7,489 nt of DNA, from assembly GCA_021796055.1 (NCBI GenBank), contig JAJYOS010000304.1:1-7489 (forward strand). Direction: 5' to 3'. The notes under the pieces were generated by a model that was not told the origin of the DNA, searched no databases, and worked only from the letters and a program-made list of their open reading frames with translations. Both the position numbers and the translations under genes were made by a program. Shown here one piece after another: positions 1 to 6,718 of the stretch (position 1 is the first letter of the stretch; each line of letters opens with the position of its first letter). This stretch comes from Bacteroidota bacterium (GTDB lineage Bacteria > Bacteroidota > Kryptoniia > Kryptoniales > JAKASW01).

Positions 1-1095
1 TCCGGAGGCTATCGGTGCCCTTGCAGAGTTGATTGATCCTGTATCAAGATTGAATTGGGAAACAATGCCCCCCAGCTCCGCGTCCGACATAACCTCCCCA
101 TGCAGGCAATTCTTCCAGTACGCCAGCTGCTCTTCTGCAGATGGCTTCCGGACTTCAAATGAAAATGACGCTCGTCCAGGAAAGATACTGCGTTCGCGTC
201 CCGTCAGAATCAGTAACGTGTGTGTATTGGATACAAATCTTGAAACAGCCTCCTGGACCTCCCGATCCTCGCTTCGGGCATCGGGCAATTCCAATAGAAG
301 TGCGCCTCGTGTGAGCTTAGCCTGACGATCCAAAAGGCGGCTGAGCGCATCCGATTCGCGCCGGTCACGCGGAATCGTCGAGGCACCCATCATCATGAGA
401 TTGAGACCAAGTGCGTCGCATAAAGATGATGCGATGGCTAATTGAGATGAGCCACCGGTGCCATAGAATTGAAGCAACTGCCTCTCTTCACCATCGACGT
501 TGAGATTTCCGGTGGCCGCTGCTTTCTCAACTATCTTGCGGTGAGACGGCACCAGATGTCCTCGCAAAGGCGCCGGCCTGATGTATCCGCTTAGTCTTTC
601 ATCAAAATATCCCAACCCCGTGAGATAGTGGAGCACGCATTCGTCAATCCTGAGTTGACTATCTGTCAGACTCCGAGGATCCAGGAGTTCAATCAATCGC
701 CAATATCGCAAGGGAGACGCGGGCGAAAGAGCGCTCCAATGAGGCTCCGAAAGCGAGGCAAGAGCCAGACTGAAGTTCGCATAAGATCTGACTGATTTCT
801 CAACCAGACTTACGAAGGCCGAATCAAGTTCAATCCCGGCACAAAGCAATATCAGATCACGCTCAAATCGTGACAACCCGAAGATGCAGCAGAGAATATC
901 AAGATACGGAGGAGCATCCATCATATCCCGCAGCTTTTCCAGCTCGTGATCGTGCTCTGACTGTACGTCGACATGCCCGGTCCGTTCATTATGGCGGTCG
1001 ACGGACTGCTCCACCAATTTCTTTACCCGGTTCACCTCCGCGAGAAGATATCGCTGGTTAAGCTCCACGTAATTCGATCCTTGCTGTGAAATCAT
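1..1095 (-). CDS. AAA+ ATPase of the contractile injection system (Afp15/Pvc15 type), C-terminus cut by window edge
   Basis: The frame is open from the ATG at 1095 to the window edge, giving 365 residues with no stop. It is the expected assembly or remodelling ATPase of eCIS loci, which sits next to the DUF4255 gene. Residues 50-175 are the N-terminal helical/winged-helix part, with the typical stretch SPLRYWRLIEL near 127-137 followed by RIDECVLHYLTG near 149-160. A first AAA+ domain starts near 185. Its P-loop region, YGTGGSSQLA at 211-220, lacks the Walker A lysine, and the Walker B-like strand GALLLELPDA (264-273) lacks the usual acidic pair. This domain is therefore probably inactive, and the catalytic AAA+ domain should lie beyond position 1. 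The start overlaps the upstream stop as ATGA, and GGTGAG sits 6 bases before it. Family assignment is from recognition of these motifs, and the exact role in the particle is inferred. Confidence 0.9.
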   Translation of the reverse strand, partial: MISQQGSNYVELNQRYLLAEVNRVKKLVEQSVDRHNERTGHVDVQSEHDHELEKLRDMMDAPPYLDILCCIFGLSRFERDLILLCAGIELDSAFVSLVEKSVRSYANFSLALASLSEPHWSALSPASPLRYWRLIELLDPRSLTDSQLRIDECVLHYLTGLGYFDERLSGYIRPAPLRGHLVPSHRKIVEKAAATGNLNVDGEERQLLQFYGTGGSSQLAIASSLCDALGLNLMMMGASTIPRDRRESDALSRLLDRQAKLTRGALLLELPDARSEDREVQEAVSRFVSNTHTLLILTGRERSIFPGRASFSFEVRKPSAEEQLAYWKNCLHGEVMSDAELGGIVSQFNLDTGSINSARAPIASG

Positions 1096-2369
1096 GGTAT
1101 GCTCACCAGCGGACCGTTATATTTGGGATCGGTCGGATCGGGACTCACTTCCAACTGGCTCTCCGCTCCATCCACCTGAATACGCAGAAGATAATCACCC
1201 GGCGTGACACCGCTTATCGAGAATGTTATCGAATCGGTCTCGGTTACAGTTTCGTCCGTGATTCCATTGTTGTCCGGTGCGTTGATGGAGTAGGCATGCG
1301 GGGTCCCGGATGAATATTCAAACTCATTCAAAAGCGCCGTAACCTTCTGCCTCTTGCCGACGCTCGGTACAATCCCGATTGTCAAGATCTCGCTGCCGAC
1401 GGTCGCATTGGTTATGGTCGGGCAAAGGACAAGAGGCTTTATGTTGGATTCGAACCCGCGGTGCTCCATTCTCGGTTCGCCCATCAGCACCGGCTGCAAT
1501 ACACGGACTCCCTGAATTCCTGCGCGCAAGTGCCGGCCTGCGAACAGAGGAGAGCCAAGCGACAGCCCAATTTCCGTGTCGGTAACCGTGTTCAGCGTAT
1601 CAGTCGGATCGAGATCTCCCTCAACGTCACCAATGCTCACTTTCGTCGGATTCCCCTTAAGCCGACTGCCGATAATATTTATTCGACTGTCGTGAAGAAC
1701 CGGTGCGCCTTCTCCGTCTGCTGAGACTATCTTTTCGATTACCGGAGGACGGAATGGGAGCACGTAAGAATCGGGGCGCAACACCGGCAATGCCTTCTGC
1801 GGAGTAACTTCGACCTCGACGAAGACTACCGAGGCTTTGTAAACCACAGAAAGCGTGTATGGAGTATGAGGCAGGACCGACCACAGTTTCGAGAATTCTT
1901 CCGCGTTGAATGATAAAGGAGTGAACGCGATACTCTGAACCTGGCCGGAGACTTCATATTTCGCGAGGCTGTCGTTTGCGTCGACATCGACACGCCTTGC
2001 AATTTCCCGTCGTAACATTTCGCTGGTAATAACAGGCTGAGAGTGAAGAGTACTGATCGTGCTTCCCAGCAGAATTTGAGGCTCAAGGTCTTTCTCGGCA
2101 CCATAGAAAGTCAGGAGGTAATACAAATCGAGCGCAGCCTGCGGACAATTTGAGAACGTCGCATCTCCGGATCGACGCGTAGGAAAATCATCGTTGCGGT
2201 GGTCTGTATTGTACGCAACCTCGTACAGGAAAATATTGATCCCCTTGGGAGTTCCTTCCTTGGGACGCCCGAAAGTTACCTTGGCACCGCTGAGAACACA
2301 TGCGGCTTTTTCGAGAAGCCACTGCCCGAATGTCGACGTTACAGCCGCTATCGCAAGGTAATTGCTCAT
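1092..2369 (-). CDS. DUF4255 (Pvc16 N-terminal domain) tail terminator/cap protein with extra Ig-like C-terminal domains
   Basis: The protein has 425 residues. Residues 1-190 match the Pvc16_N/DUF4255 family: an N-terminal helix (SNYLAIAAVTSTFGQWLLEK), GINIFLYEV at 43-51, a DLYYLLTFYG segment at 81-90, and FSKLWSVLP..PYTLSVVYKAS near 159-180. In Afp/PVC particles this family caps the distal end of the tube and sheath. From about residue 208 the protein is beta-rich and looks like an IPT/TIG or other Ig-like domain (INIIGSRLKG near 230-239; AGIQGVRVLQP near 283-293). A second beta-rich segment of about 120 residues ends in GDYLLRIQVDGAESQLEV. Such a C-terminal half makes it clearly longer than the Afp16 class as I remember it. 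The ATG overlaps the upstream stop as ATGA, with GAGG 7 bases ahead. Its stop overlaps the ATPase start in the same way, suggesting translational coupling. Confidence 0.9.
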   Translation of the reverse strand: MSNYLAIAAVTSTFGQWLLEKAACVLSGAKVTFGRPKEGTPKGINIFLYEVAYNTDHRNDDFPTRRSGDATFSNCPQAALDLYYLLTFYGAEKDLEPQILLGSTISTLHSQPVITSEMLRREIARRVDVDANDSLAKYEVSGQVQSIAFTPLSFNAEEFSKLWSVLPHTPYTLSVVYKASVVFVEVEVTPQKALPVLRPDSYVLPFRPPVIEKIVSADGEGAPVLHDSRINIIGSRLKGNPTKVSIGDVEGDLDPTDTLNTVTDTEIGLSLGSPLFAGRHLRAGIQGVRVLQPVLMGEPRMEHRGFESNIKPLVLCPTITNATVGSEILTIGIVPSVGKRQKVTALLNEFEYSSGTPHAYSINAPDNNGITDETVTETDSITFSISGVTPGDYLLRIQVDGAESQLEVSPDPTDPKYNGPLVSIP

Positions 2370-3370
2370 CGATGGTCCTCACCACGGCGTTTGAGATAAT
2401 CGTCAAGCGTGATGGCAGGCGTCCTCGGAGCTGCCACAGACTGCGGAACCTGTTTCGGACTTTCGGGTTGATGTACAGCCCTGACTTCTACACGACCGAT
2501 ACTTACGCGGATGGTTGATCCGGGGAAGCTGCCGGATTTGTCTGGGCTATGTCTATTGATCAAGGGTACCGGTCCTTCTGCCCGAGCCTGCGTTTCCGGG
2601 TAATGTTCAAGCCCGCTAACCAGACTGCTCATCCGAAATTCTGGTATCTCTTTGATTGGCTCGACATCGAGCGTTTCCACCTCACCAGACGTGAGATGTT
2701 CCACCATGTCGGGTTCGGTTGTCGGCGGATAAATAGATTCATTGGCATCGGGCGGACTGATCCTACCATTTTCACTCCCGGTGCCATCACCAAGGGTCAT
2801 ATTTCTCCCGTGAGGGTGCAGACCCGAGTGCTTCGGTTCTGTGGCTGGAAAGTTCTGTTCACTTGTCCTACCAACAAGTTCAATGTTTGGATTGAACTTA
2901 TGGCAGCCTTCCCTTCTCCCCGGACCGTTTCCGATCTCCCGGTGTGTCTCCCCGACAGCGCTCTCAGAGCTTTCTTCCACTTTTTGGGATGCGCTTTTCT
3001 CATCAACAGCCCGGGATAGTTCCCACTTCTTTTCGATTTCTCCATCGGCTTTTGGAATCGAAACATCCGCAGACAGCTTCGCAGCAAGTGGCGACCTGAC
3101 TTCGTCAGTGCGGCTTGTCCTACCGGGCTCCGCCATTTCACCTACTTCATTTCGGCCGTCAGCCACTTCCTTTTCAGTCTGCGCGGGTTTGGCTATCTCA
3201 GATTTGGCAGAGCGGACCATAGACCGGTTCCGAACAAATGTTTCACCGGGCTGATCCGAAAACTGTTTTTGTAGAGGCAACGTACCGAAGGAAGATCTGA
3301 TCAGTGGTTTAATCGTTGACGCGCGACCGCCGGTTCGTTGAATCAGCCTGTCGAGGTAATCGGCCATCAT
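2366..3370 (-). CDS. Hypothetical, largely disordered protein of the CIS operon with conserved-looking termini
   Basis: The protein has 334 residues and no function I can assign. The first 35 residues form a short ordered-looking segment (YLDRLIQRTGGRASTIKPLI, then RSSFGT). The middle, about 40-280, is rich in Ser, Glu, Pro, Arg and Gly, lacks hydrophobic runs and is probably disordered. The last 50 residues contain a beta-like segment TIRVSIGRVEVRAV (286-299), a proline-rich linker, and a final ITLDDYLKRRGEDHR helix (320-334). From memory, an 'IRVxIGRVEVRA ... LxxYLxRR' ending recurs in uncharacterised proteins of eCIS loci, always close to DUF4255. The start overlaps the upstream stop as ATGA. 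Two consecutive ATG codons (3370 and 3367) make the first residue uncertain by one, and no strong SD is visible, so translation probably depends on coupling. It could be an assembly adaptor linking baseplate and cap factors, but that is speculation. Confidence 0.85.
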   Translation of the reverse strand: MMADYLDRLIQRTGGRASTIKPLIRSSFGTLPLQKQFSDQPGETFVRNRSMVRSAKSEIAKPAQTEKEVADGRNEVGEMAEPGRTSRTDEVRSPLAAKLSADVSIPKADGEIEKKWELSRAVDEKSASQKVEESSESAVGETHREIGNGPGRREGCHKFNPNIELVGRTSEQNFPATEPKHSGLHPHGRNMTLGDGTGSENGRISPPDANESIYPPTTEPDMVEHLTSGEVETLDVEPIKEIPEFRMSSLVSGLEHYPETQARAEGPVPLINRHSPDKSGSFPGSTIRVSIGRVEVRAVHQPESPKQVPQSVAAPRTPAITLDDYLKRRGEDHR

Positions 3371-4092
3371 GCCACCATATCCAAATAGATTTTCCGTCGT
3401 GATGAATTCATCGAGAGGATGTCTCTTTCACTCCACCCGAAGTTCACCGCCAGGATATAGACCTCCTGCAGCAGGCGGCCTACTTTCTGTGTTAGTTCTT
3501 TCCAGACGAATGACAGGATATCCAAAAGCGCTGAGAACTGATGACCGCACTGATTGCACTGCATAGATATCTTCACATCGGAGAAAGGGTCTTGTTCAGA
3601 CATCAGGGATACGAGAGAAGAAGTGACTTCCTGCGGCAGTTCTCTAACACTTTTGGATTCGACTTCGCCCGTCACCCCGGACACGCAATTCTCAAGTAAC
3701 GAGAGGCTGCTGGGAATTCCGGATTTGAAACACTCCGCGAGATCGATGCTATTTGGCAAATGGTACCGGATGACAAAGCCGTCGAATGCCGCGGAACGTT
3801 CGCCAGCATCCGCCGAGGTTTGTGAACTCAAGAGTTTCTCAATGTCCATTGATGACTCCAATTCAGCTCCGCACTTCGGACATTCCGCATATGAATCCAT
3901 GCGCGATCCGAAATTGAGTTGTCGGAATCTGAAGAGGAGTGTGTCGCGTTGACCGATGTTCAAATGAGCCAGATCCGAAAGATTCTTTTCGGGACAAGCA
4001 ACGGCAAGCAGTGTCAGCGCCCTGTCGATAGGGTGCTGACCTTCGCCTTGCTCCCAAACTTTCAGGAGTCCGGTTGGAGTCAGGGCATGCAC
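3367..4092 (-). CDS. T4-type baseplate-associated protein with two CxxC pairs (putative zinc site)
   Basis: The protein has 241 residues and resembles the 'T4 bacteriophage base plate protein' family (gp26/gp51-like) found in many eCIS clusters. Evidence is the N-terminal LTPTGLLKVWEQG (4-16) and RALTLLAVACPE (24-35). The C-terminal block NFGWSERDILSMNSSRRKIY (217-236) is the most recognisable part of the family. CPKC (71-74) and CNQC (179-182) are spaced far apart in sequence and together could bind one structural zinc ion. The start is GTG at 4092, chosen because GAGG lies 7 bases upstream and the encoded N-terminus fits the family. The gene begins 15 bases after the tube stop and overlaps the next gene as ATGA. 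In T4 these proteins help assemble the baseplate hub. Whether this one is a structural part or an assembly factor cannot be told from sequence. Confidence 0.83.
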   Translation of the reverse strand: MHALTPTGLLKVWEQGEGQHPIDRALTLLAVACPEKNLSDLAHLNIGQRDTLLFRFRQLNFGSRMDSYAECPKCGAELESSMDIEKLLSSQTSADAGERSAAFDGFVIRYHLPNSIDLAECFKSGIPSSLSLLENCVSGVTGEVESKSVRELPQEVTSSLVSLMSEQDPFSDVKISMQCNQCGHQFSALLDILSFVWKELTQKVGRLLQEVYILAVNFGWSERDILSMNSSRRKIYLDMVA

Positions 4093-4107
4093 AGAAGCAC
4101 CTCGCGC

Positions 4108-4632
4108 TTAAGAAGGCTCGGTGAAAGTCGGTTCGGTCGGTTCCGTCACACTATAGTCTCGTTCCCAACCTTCGTTCTCCAGTTTGATATGTTGAATTGC
4201 TACCGCCTTGCCGCTCGCATCGAGATCAGGAAGTGCCTGGTATTCCGAAACCCAGCAGCGATAGACGTTGTACGCAACTGCGACCTGACCGGCTTCGTTG
4301 TAGACTTCGATCGTGATATTCTTCCGAAAGTCTTTCAGAGATACTTCAGAGCCCATCCCGGAGCCGAAGTTCCAAACTTTATTTGCCCACTTCTCAAACT
4401 CTGCGTCATGAGTGACGCCGCGTTCTAGTGTAATGGCTTCATACTTCGTTTGCCCGGGCGACTTTCGGACCGTACTGGGATCGCCCCCGCTGCGGTGTTC
4501 AATCGGATCGGTTGTCCGCTTCAACGAGCTAACCTTGCTCACTCCGGCAACGTACCTTCCGTCCCACCTCACACGGAATTTGAAATTCTTATATGGGTCG
4601 AACCTCTGTGCGTTTACGCTGAATTCCGCCAT
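4108..4632 (-). CDS. Inner tail tube protein (T4 gp19-like / Afp1-Afp5 family) with a C-terminal TEP-rich tail
   Basis: The protein has 174 residues. It is a tube protomer of the T4 gp19-like family, which stacks as hexameric rings inside the sheath. Recognisable parts are FDPYKNFKFRVRWDGRYVAGV (11-31), SKVSSLKRTTDPIEHRSGGD (32-51), a 'SPGQTKYEAITLERGVTHD' block (58-76) and the AVAIQHIKLENEGWERD ending (143-159). Family members often stop close to this last motif at about 145-160 residues. Here 15 further residues follow, with a repeated Thr-Glu-Pro pattern (TEPTEPTFTEPS). The start is ATG at 4632, with AAAAGGAG ending 5 bases upstream, immediately after the sheath stop, leaving a 12-base gap. 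It is the only tube gene in the window, whereas Afp-like loci often carry two or more paralogues. Confidence 0.95.
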   Translation of the reverse strand: MAEFSVNAQRFDPYKNFKFRVRWDGRYVAGVSKVSSLKRTTDPIEHRSGGDPSTVRKSPGQTKYEAITLERGVTHDAEFEKWANKVWNFGSGMGSEVSLKDFRKNITIEVYNEAGQVAVAYNVYRCWVSEYQALPDLDASGKAVAIQHIKLENEGWERDYSVTEPTEPTFTEPS

Positions 4633-4644
4633 TTCATTCTCCTT

Positions 4645-6180
4645 TTACACCTGTATGTTTCCGGCCATCTGTTGAATTTTAATTATCACAAATTCCGCCG
4701 GCTTCAAGGGAGCAAAACCGACAAGAATGTTGACGATACCTTTATCGATATCATTCTGGGTTGTGGTCTCTTTGTCGCATTTGACAAAATATGCGTCGCT
4801 CGGCTTCGTACCCTGGAATGCACCTTGTGCGAACAGATCATGCATAAAAGCGCCGACGTTCAGCCTGATCTGCGCCCACAGCGGCTCGTCGTTCGGTTCA
4901 AAGACGACCCACTTTGTACCACGATACAGACTCTCTTCTATGAATAGCGCGATGCGCCTGACCGGAATATACTTCCATTCGGATCCAAGCTGATCGGCAC
5001 CTGCCAATGTCCGTGCTCCCCACACAATATTTCCGTAGACGGGAAATGCGCGCAGACAGTTCAACCCAAGCGGATTGAGCGTTCCGTTCTGCGGATCGTT
5101 CAGCTTGTAAGTAAACCCTGTCACCCCCGAAAGAGACGCCTCCTGGCCTGCTGGAGCTTTCCAGACCCCTCGCTGCGCATCCACACGAGCGTAGATGCCT
5201 GCCACTGCACCGCATGGAGTGAACTCTTCGACCAGGTTTGACTTTGCACCATTTGCCATCTTGATTCTCGGAAAATAAACCGCGGCGTTAGTGCAATAGT
5301 CGGTCCCAATGGCGCTGCGCAATGCGTTGACTCCGCTGCTGGCAGTTGAGACATCCGTCCATGACGCCGGCGGATCTATTATCAACATCGCTCTTCTGTC
5401 TTTGCAATACTGTGCTGCATTCACAAGAGTGGTTCCGCTGTCGACATCTGTCGTCCTGTTCAGCGGCGGGATGCAGAGTAGATTGAACAGATCGGCCTTG
5501 TCCAGAGCATAGATACCTCTTCGGTTTGTTTTCAGGGTCGAGGCGGTAAGCTGCGAGTCAGAAATATCTGTGCCATCATCGCCATCAGCAGCCGCGGCGA
5601 CATACCCGGTCGTCACCGATGGTCGGTCTGTGGTAATCGTGGCCACACGAACAAGTTTTGAACTCTGCTCAAGGATCTTCGTGATGAAAGTTGCGGATGT
5701 CGAATCCATCGAAAGATTGCGGAACATCTCTTCGGAGACGACCTCGGTAGAGCCGGGAGAGCCGAGTTCCTGGACTTTCAGATTGAAAAGAGTCACCGGA
5801 TCTTTGGTATCATAATCGACCGATGCCTGCAGACTTTCTCCCCAGTCACCCTCATTCGCTGCCCGAAGAACCAGCGTGCTAGACGCAGTCGGGAGACTGA
5901 TCGTAGCACTCAGGGCGCCGTTGCTGACGCGAACGATCAGCGCATCTTTACCGCCATGAGCAAAGTATTGCTGCACGGCGAAACTCATTGTGCTGTTTTC
6001 CCAGAGTCCACCAAACTCACGCTCGTAATCGGAGTAACTCTGAACCAGGACGGGATCATCCAGTTTTCCCTTTCTGGCCCTTCCGATGAATGCGGTGATC
6101 GACGTAGCAACCCCGGTTATTGTATGCACGCCGCTGGGGATTTCTTCGATGTAGACACCCGGATACGTGTATGTAGCCAT
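4645..6180 (-). CDS. Contractile tail sheath protein
   Basis: The protein has 511 residues. It forms the outer contractile cylinder that drives the tube through a target envelope. The N-terminus ATYTYPGVYIEEIPSG (2-17) followed by GVATSITAFIGRA (23-35) is the sheath family signature and forms part of the inter-protomer mesh. LFNLLCIPPLNR (231-242) and AAQYCKDRRAMLIIDPP (255-271) belong to the core domain. The C-terminal conserved domain includes RRIALFIEESLYRGTKWVVF (408-427), EPLWAQIR near 432-439, and a final block ending IVNILVGFAPLKPAEFVIIK. Residues of roughly 85-220 are the variable, surface-exposed insertion. An in-frame reading extends upstream to 6270, but the ATG at 6180 is chosen because it encodes the conserved N-terminus and has GGAGAGGAG 7 bases upstream. 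It is the only sheath gene in the window. Confidence 0.97.
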   Translation of the reverse strand: MATYTYPGVYIEEIPSGVHTITGVATSITAFIGRARKGKLDDPVLVQSYSDYEREFGGLWENSTMSFAVQQYFAHGGKDALIVRVSNGALSATISLPTASSTLVLRAANEGDWGESLQASVDYDTKDPVTLFNLKVQELGSPGSTEVVSEEMFRNLSMDSTSATFITKILEQSSKLVRVATITTDRPSVTTGYVAAAADGDDGTDISDSQLTASTLKTNRRGIYALDKADLFNLLCIPPLNRTTDVDSGTTLVNAAQYCKDRRAMLIIDPPASWTDVSTASSGVNALRSAIGTDYCTNAAVYFPRIKMANGAKSNLVEEFTPCGAVAGIYARVDAQRGVWKAPAGQEASLSGVTGFTYKLNDPQNGTLNPLGLNCLRAFPVYGNIVWGARTLAGADQLGSEWKYIPVRRIALFIEESLYRGTKWVVFEPNDEPLWAQIRLNVGAFMHDLFAQGAFQGTKPSDAYFVKCDKETTTQNDIDKGIVNILVGFAPLKPAEFVIIKIQQMAGNIQV

Positions 6181-6187
6181 ATTCTGA

Positions 6188-6196
6188 CTCCTCTCC
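6188..6196 (-). promoter_or_regulatory. Shine-Dalgarno sequence that fixes the sheath start
   Basis: The minus strand reads GGAGAGGAG here, 7 bases before the ATG at 6180. It is among the strongest SD matches in the window, which fits the large number of sheath copies needed. It argues against a start further upstream at 6270, inside the previous gene. Confidence 0.8.
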
Positions 6197-6208
6197 AGTT
6201 TAATGATA

Positions 6209-6589
6209 CTACGTTGCGTTGCGACCGACGATGATTCGAACCTGTGCGTCCTTTCCTGAGCTGTTGGCAAAAACGAGACCTGTAGGTGCCTCAGTCAGCA
6301 TGCTAACGGCGCCCGTTCCAATCAGCACATGGGGTCCATTCAGGATATATGAATCAGTCCCCCCATTGACCTTGTAGGACAGATTCTCAGCGTACTGGTC
6401 AGAGACGACAAGGATGAAGTGTACCTTATCTGCACTACCAGGCTGCAGATCCACATTCATCGCGGTAGTCCCGTCCGGTACTTTCAAATCAAACTTATCG
6501 TAGGCATCAACAGTGACTGTTTGGTTGATGGCTTGAGTAGGTCCATTTGTGATGTTCACACTTACCGACACGGTAATCTTTTCAGACAT
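6209..6589 (-). CDS. Small beta-rich protein of unknown function directly before the sheath gene
   Basis: The protein has 126 residues and I do not recognise a named family. It has no cysteine, no signal peptide and no transmembrane segment. Alternating hydrophobic and polar runs suggest a beta-sandwich: KITVSVSVNIT (4-14), INQTVTVDAY (21-30), KFDLKVPDG (32-40), VHFILVVSDQY (56-66), and LVFANSSGKDAQVRIIVG near 105-122. The ATG at 6589 has a good SD (GGAG 7 bases ahead), and the gene ends 28 bases before the sheath start. This is strong evidence that it is real and co-expressed with structural genes. I have a weak recollection of similar small proteins beside sheath genes in other eCIS loci. 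Plausible roles are a sheath decoration or chaperone, or a small structural ring protein. None of these is shown by the sequence. Confidence 0.85.
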   Translation of the reverse strand: MSEKITVSVSVNITNGPTQAINQTVTVDAYDKFDLKVPDGTTAMNVDLQPGSADKVHFILVVSDQYAENLSYKVNGGTDSYILNGPHVLIGTGAVSMLTEAPTGLVFANSSGKDAQVRIIVGRNAT

Positions 6590-6635
6590 TCTTGAACTCC
6601 CTTCTTCTTGTTTGAATTGAACCGCGTATCCGACA

Positions 6636-6661
6636 CCTGGAAAAACAGCCGCAAATCCAGG
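6636..6661 (-). repeat. Short inverted repeat in the gap before the 126-residue gene
   Basis: On the minus strand CCTGGA (6661-6656) pairs with TCCAGG (6641-6636) around a 14-base loop. The loop contains TTTTT just before the second arm, but no T-run follows the hairpin, so it is not a convincing terminator. It may be an operator or chance. Nothing else is evident in the gap 6590-6701 apart from the stop-codon hairpin and the downstream SD. Confidence 0.3.
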
Positions 6662-6689
6662 CCATATCTACTTCCTGTAGTGGAAATAT

Positions 6690-6718
6690 TTTCGATCTTC
6701 GTCAGCTTGAGATCGAAA
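6690..6718 (-). other. Perfect 9-bp hairpin spanning the stop codon of the 86-residue gene
   Basis: TTTCGATCT (6690-6698) is exactly complementary to AGATCGAAA (6710-6718), with an 11-base loop that contains the TGA at 6704-6702. On the transcribed strand the stem is followed by ATATTTCC, not a U-tract, so it does not look like a classical intrinsic terminator. It could act as an attenuator, an RNase barrier or a stabilising 3' hairpin separating a low-level first gene from the abundant structural genes. Confidence 0.5.

Noticed and set aside
29..325. Plus-strand open frame of 98 residues
   Set aside because: It is antisense to the ATPase coding frame, which is continuous from 1095 to 1 and carries family motifs.
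2549..3254. Long plus-strand open frames (156 and 137 residues) opposite the 334-residue gene
   Set aside because: They lie antisense to a gene with coherent operon context and recognisable ends, have no recognisable domains, and are explained as shadows of a low-complexity coding region.
6181..6270. Upstream in-frame extension of the sheath gene to 6270 (30 extra residues)
   Set aside because: It overlaps the 126-residue gene, its sequence is not sheath-like, and the ATG at 6180 has a strong SD and encodes the conserved N-terminus.
6636..6661. Inverted repeat as an intrinsic terminator between the 86- and 126-residue genes
   Set aside because: The stem is only 6 bp, the loop is 14 bases, and no T-run follows it on the transcribed strand. 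It is kept only as a low-confidence repeat.
6651..6664. Sigma-54-like sequence TGGCCTGGATTTGC on the minus strand, before the 126-residue gene
   Set aside because: GG-GC spacing is 9 bases, one short of the strict requirement. A second internal promoter would be attractive here but is not supported.
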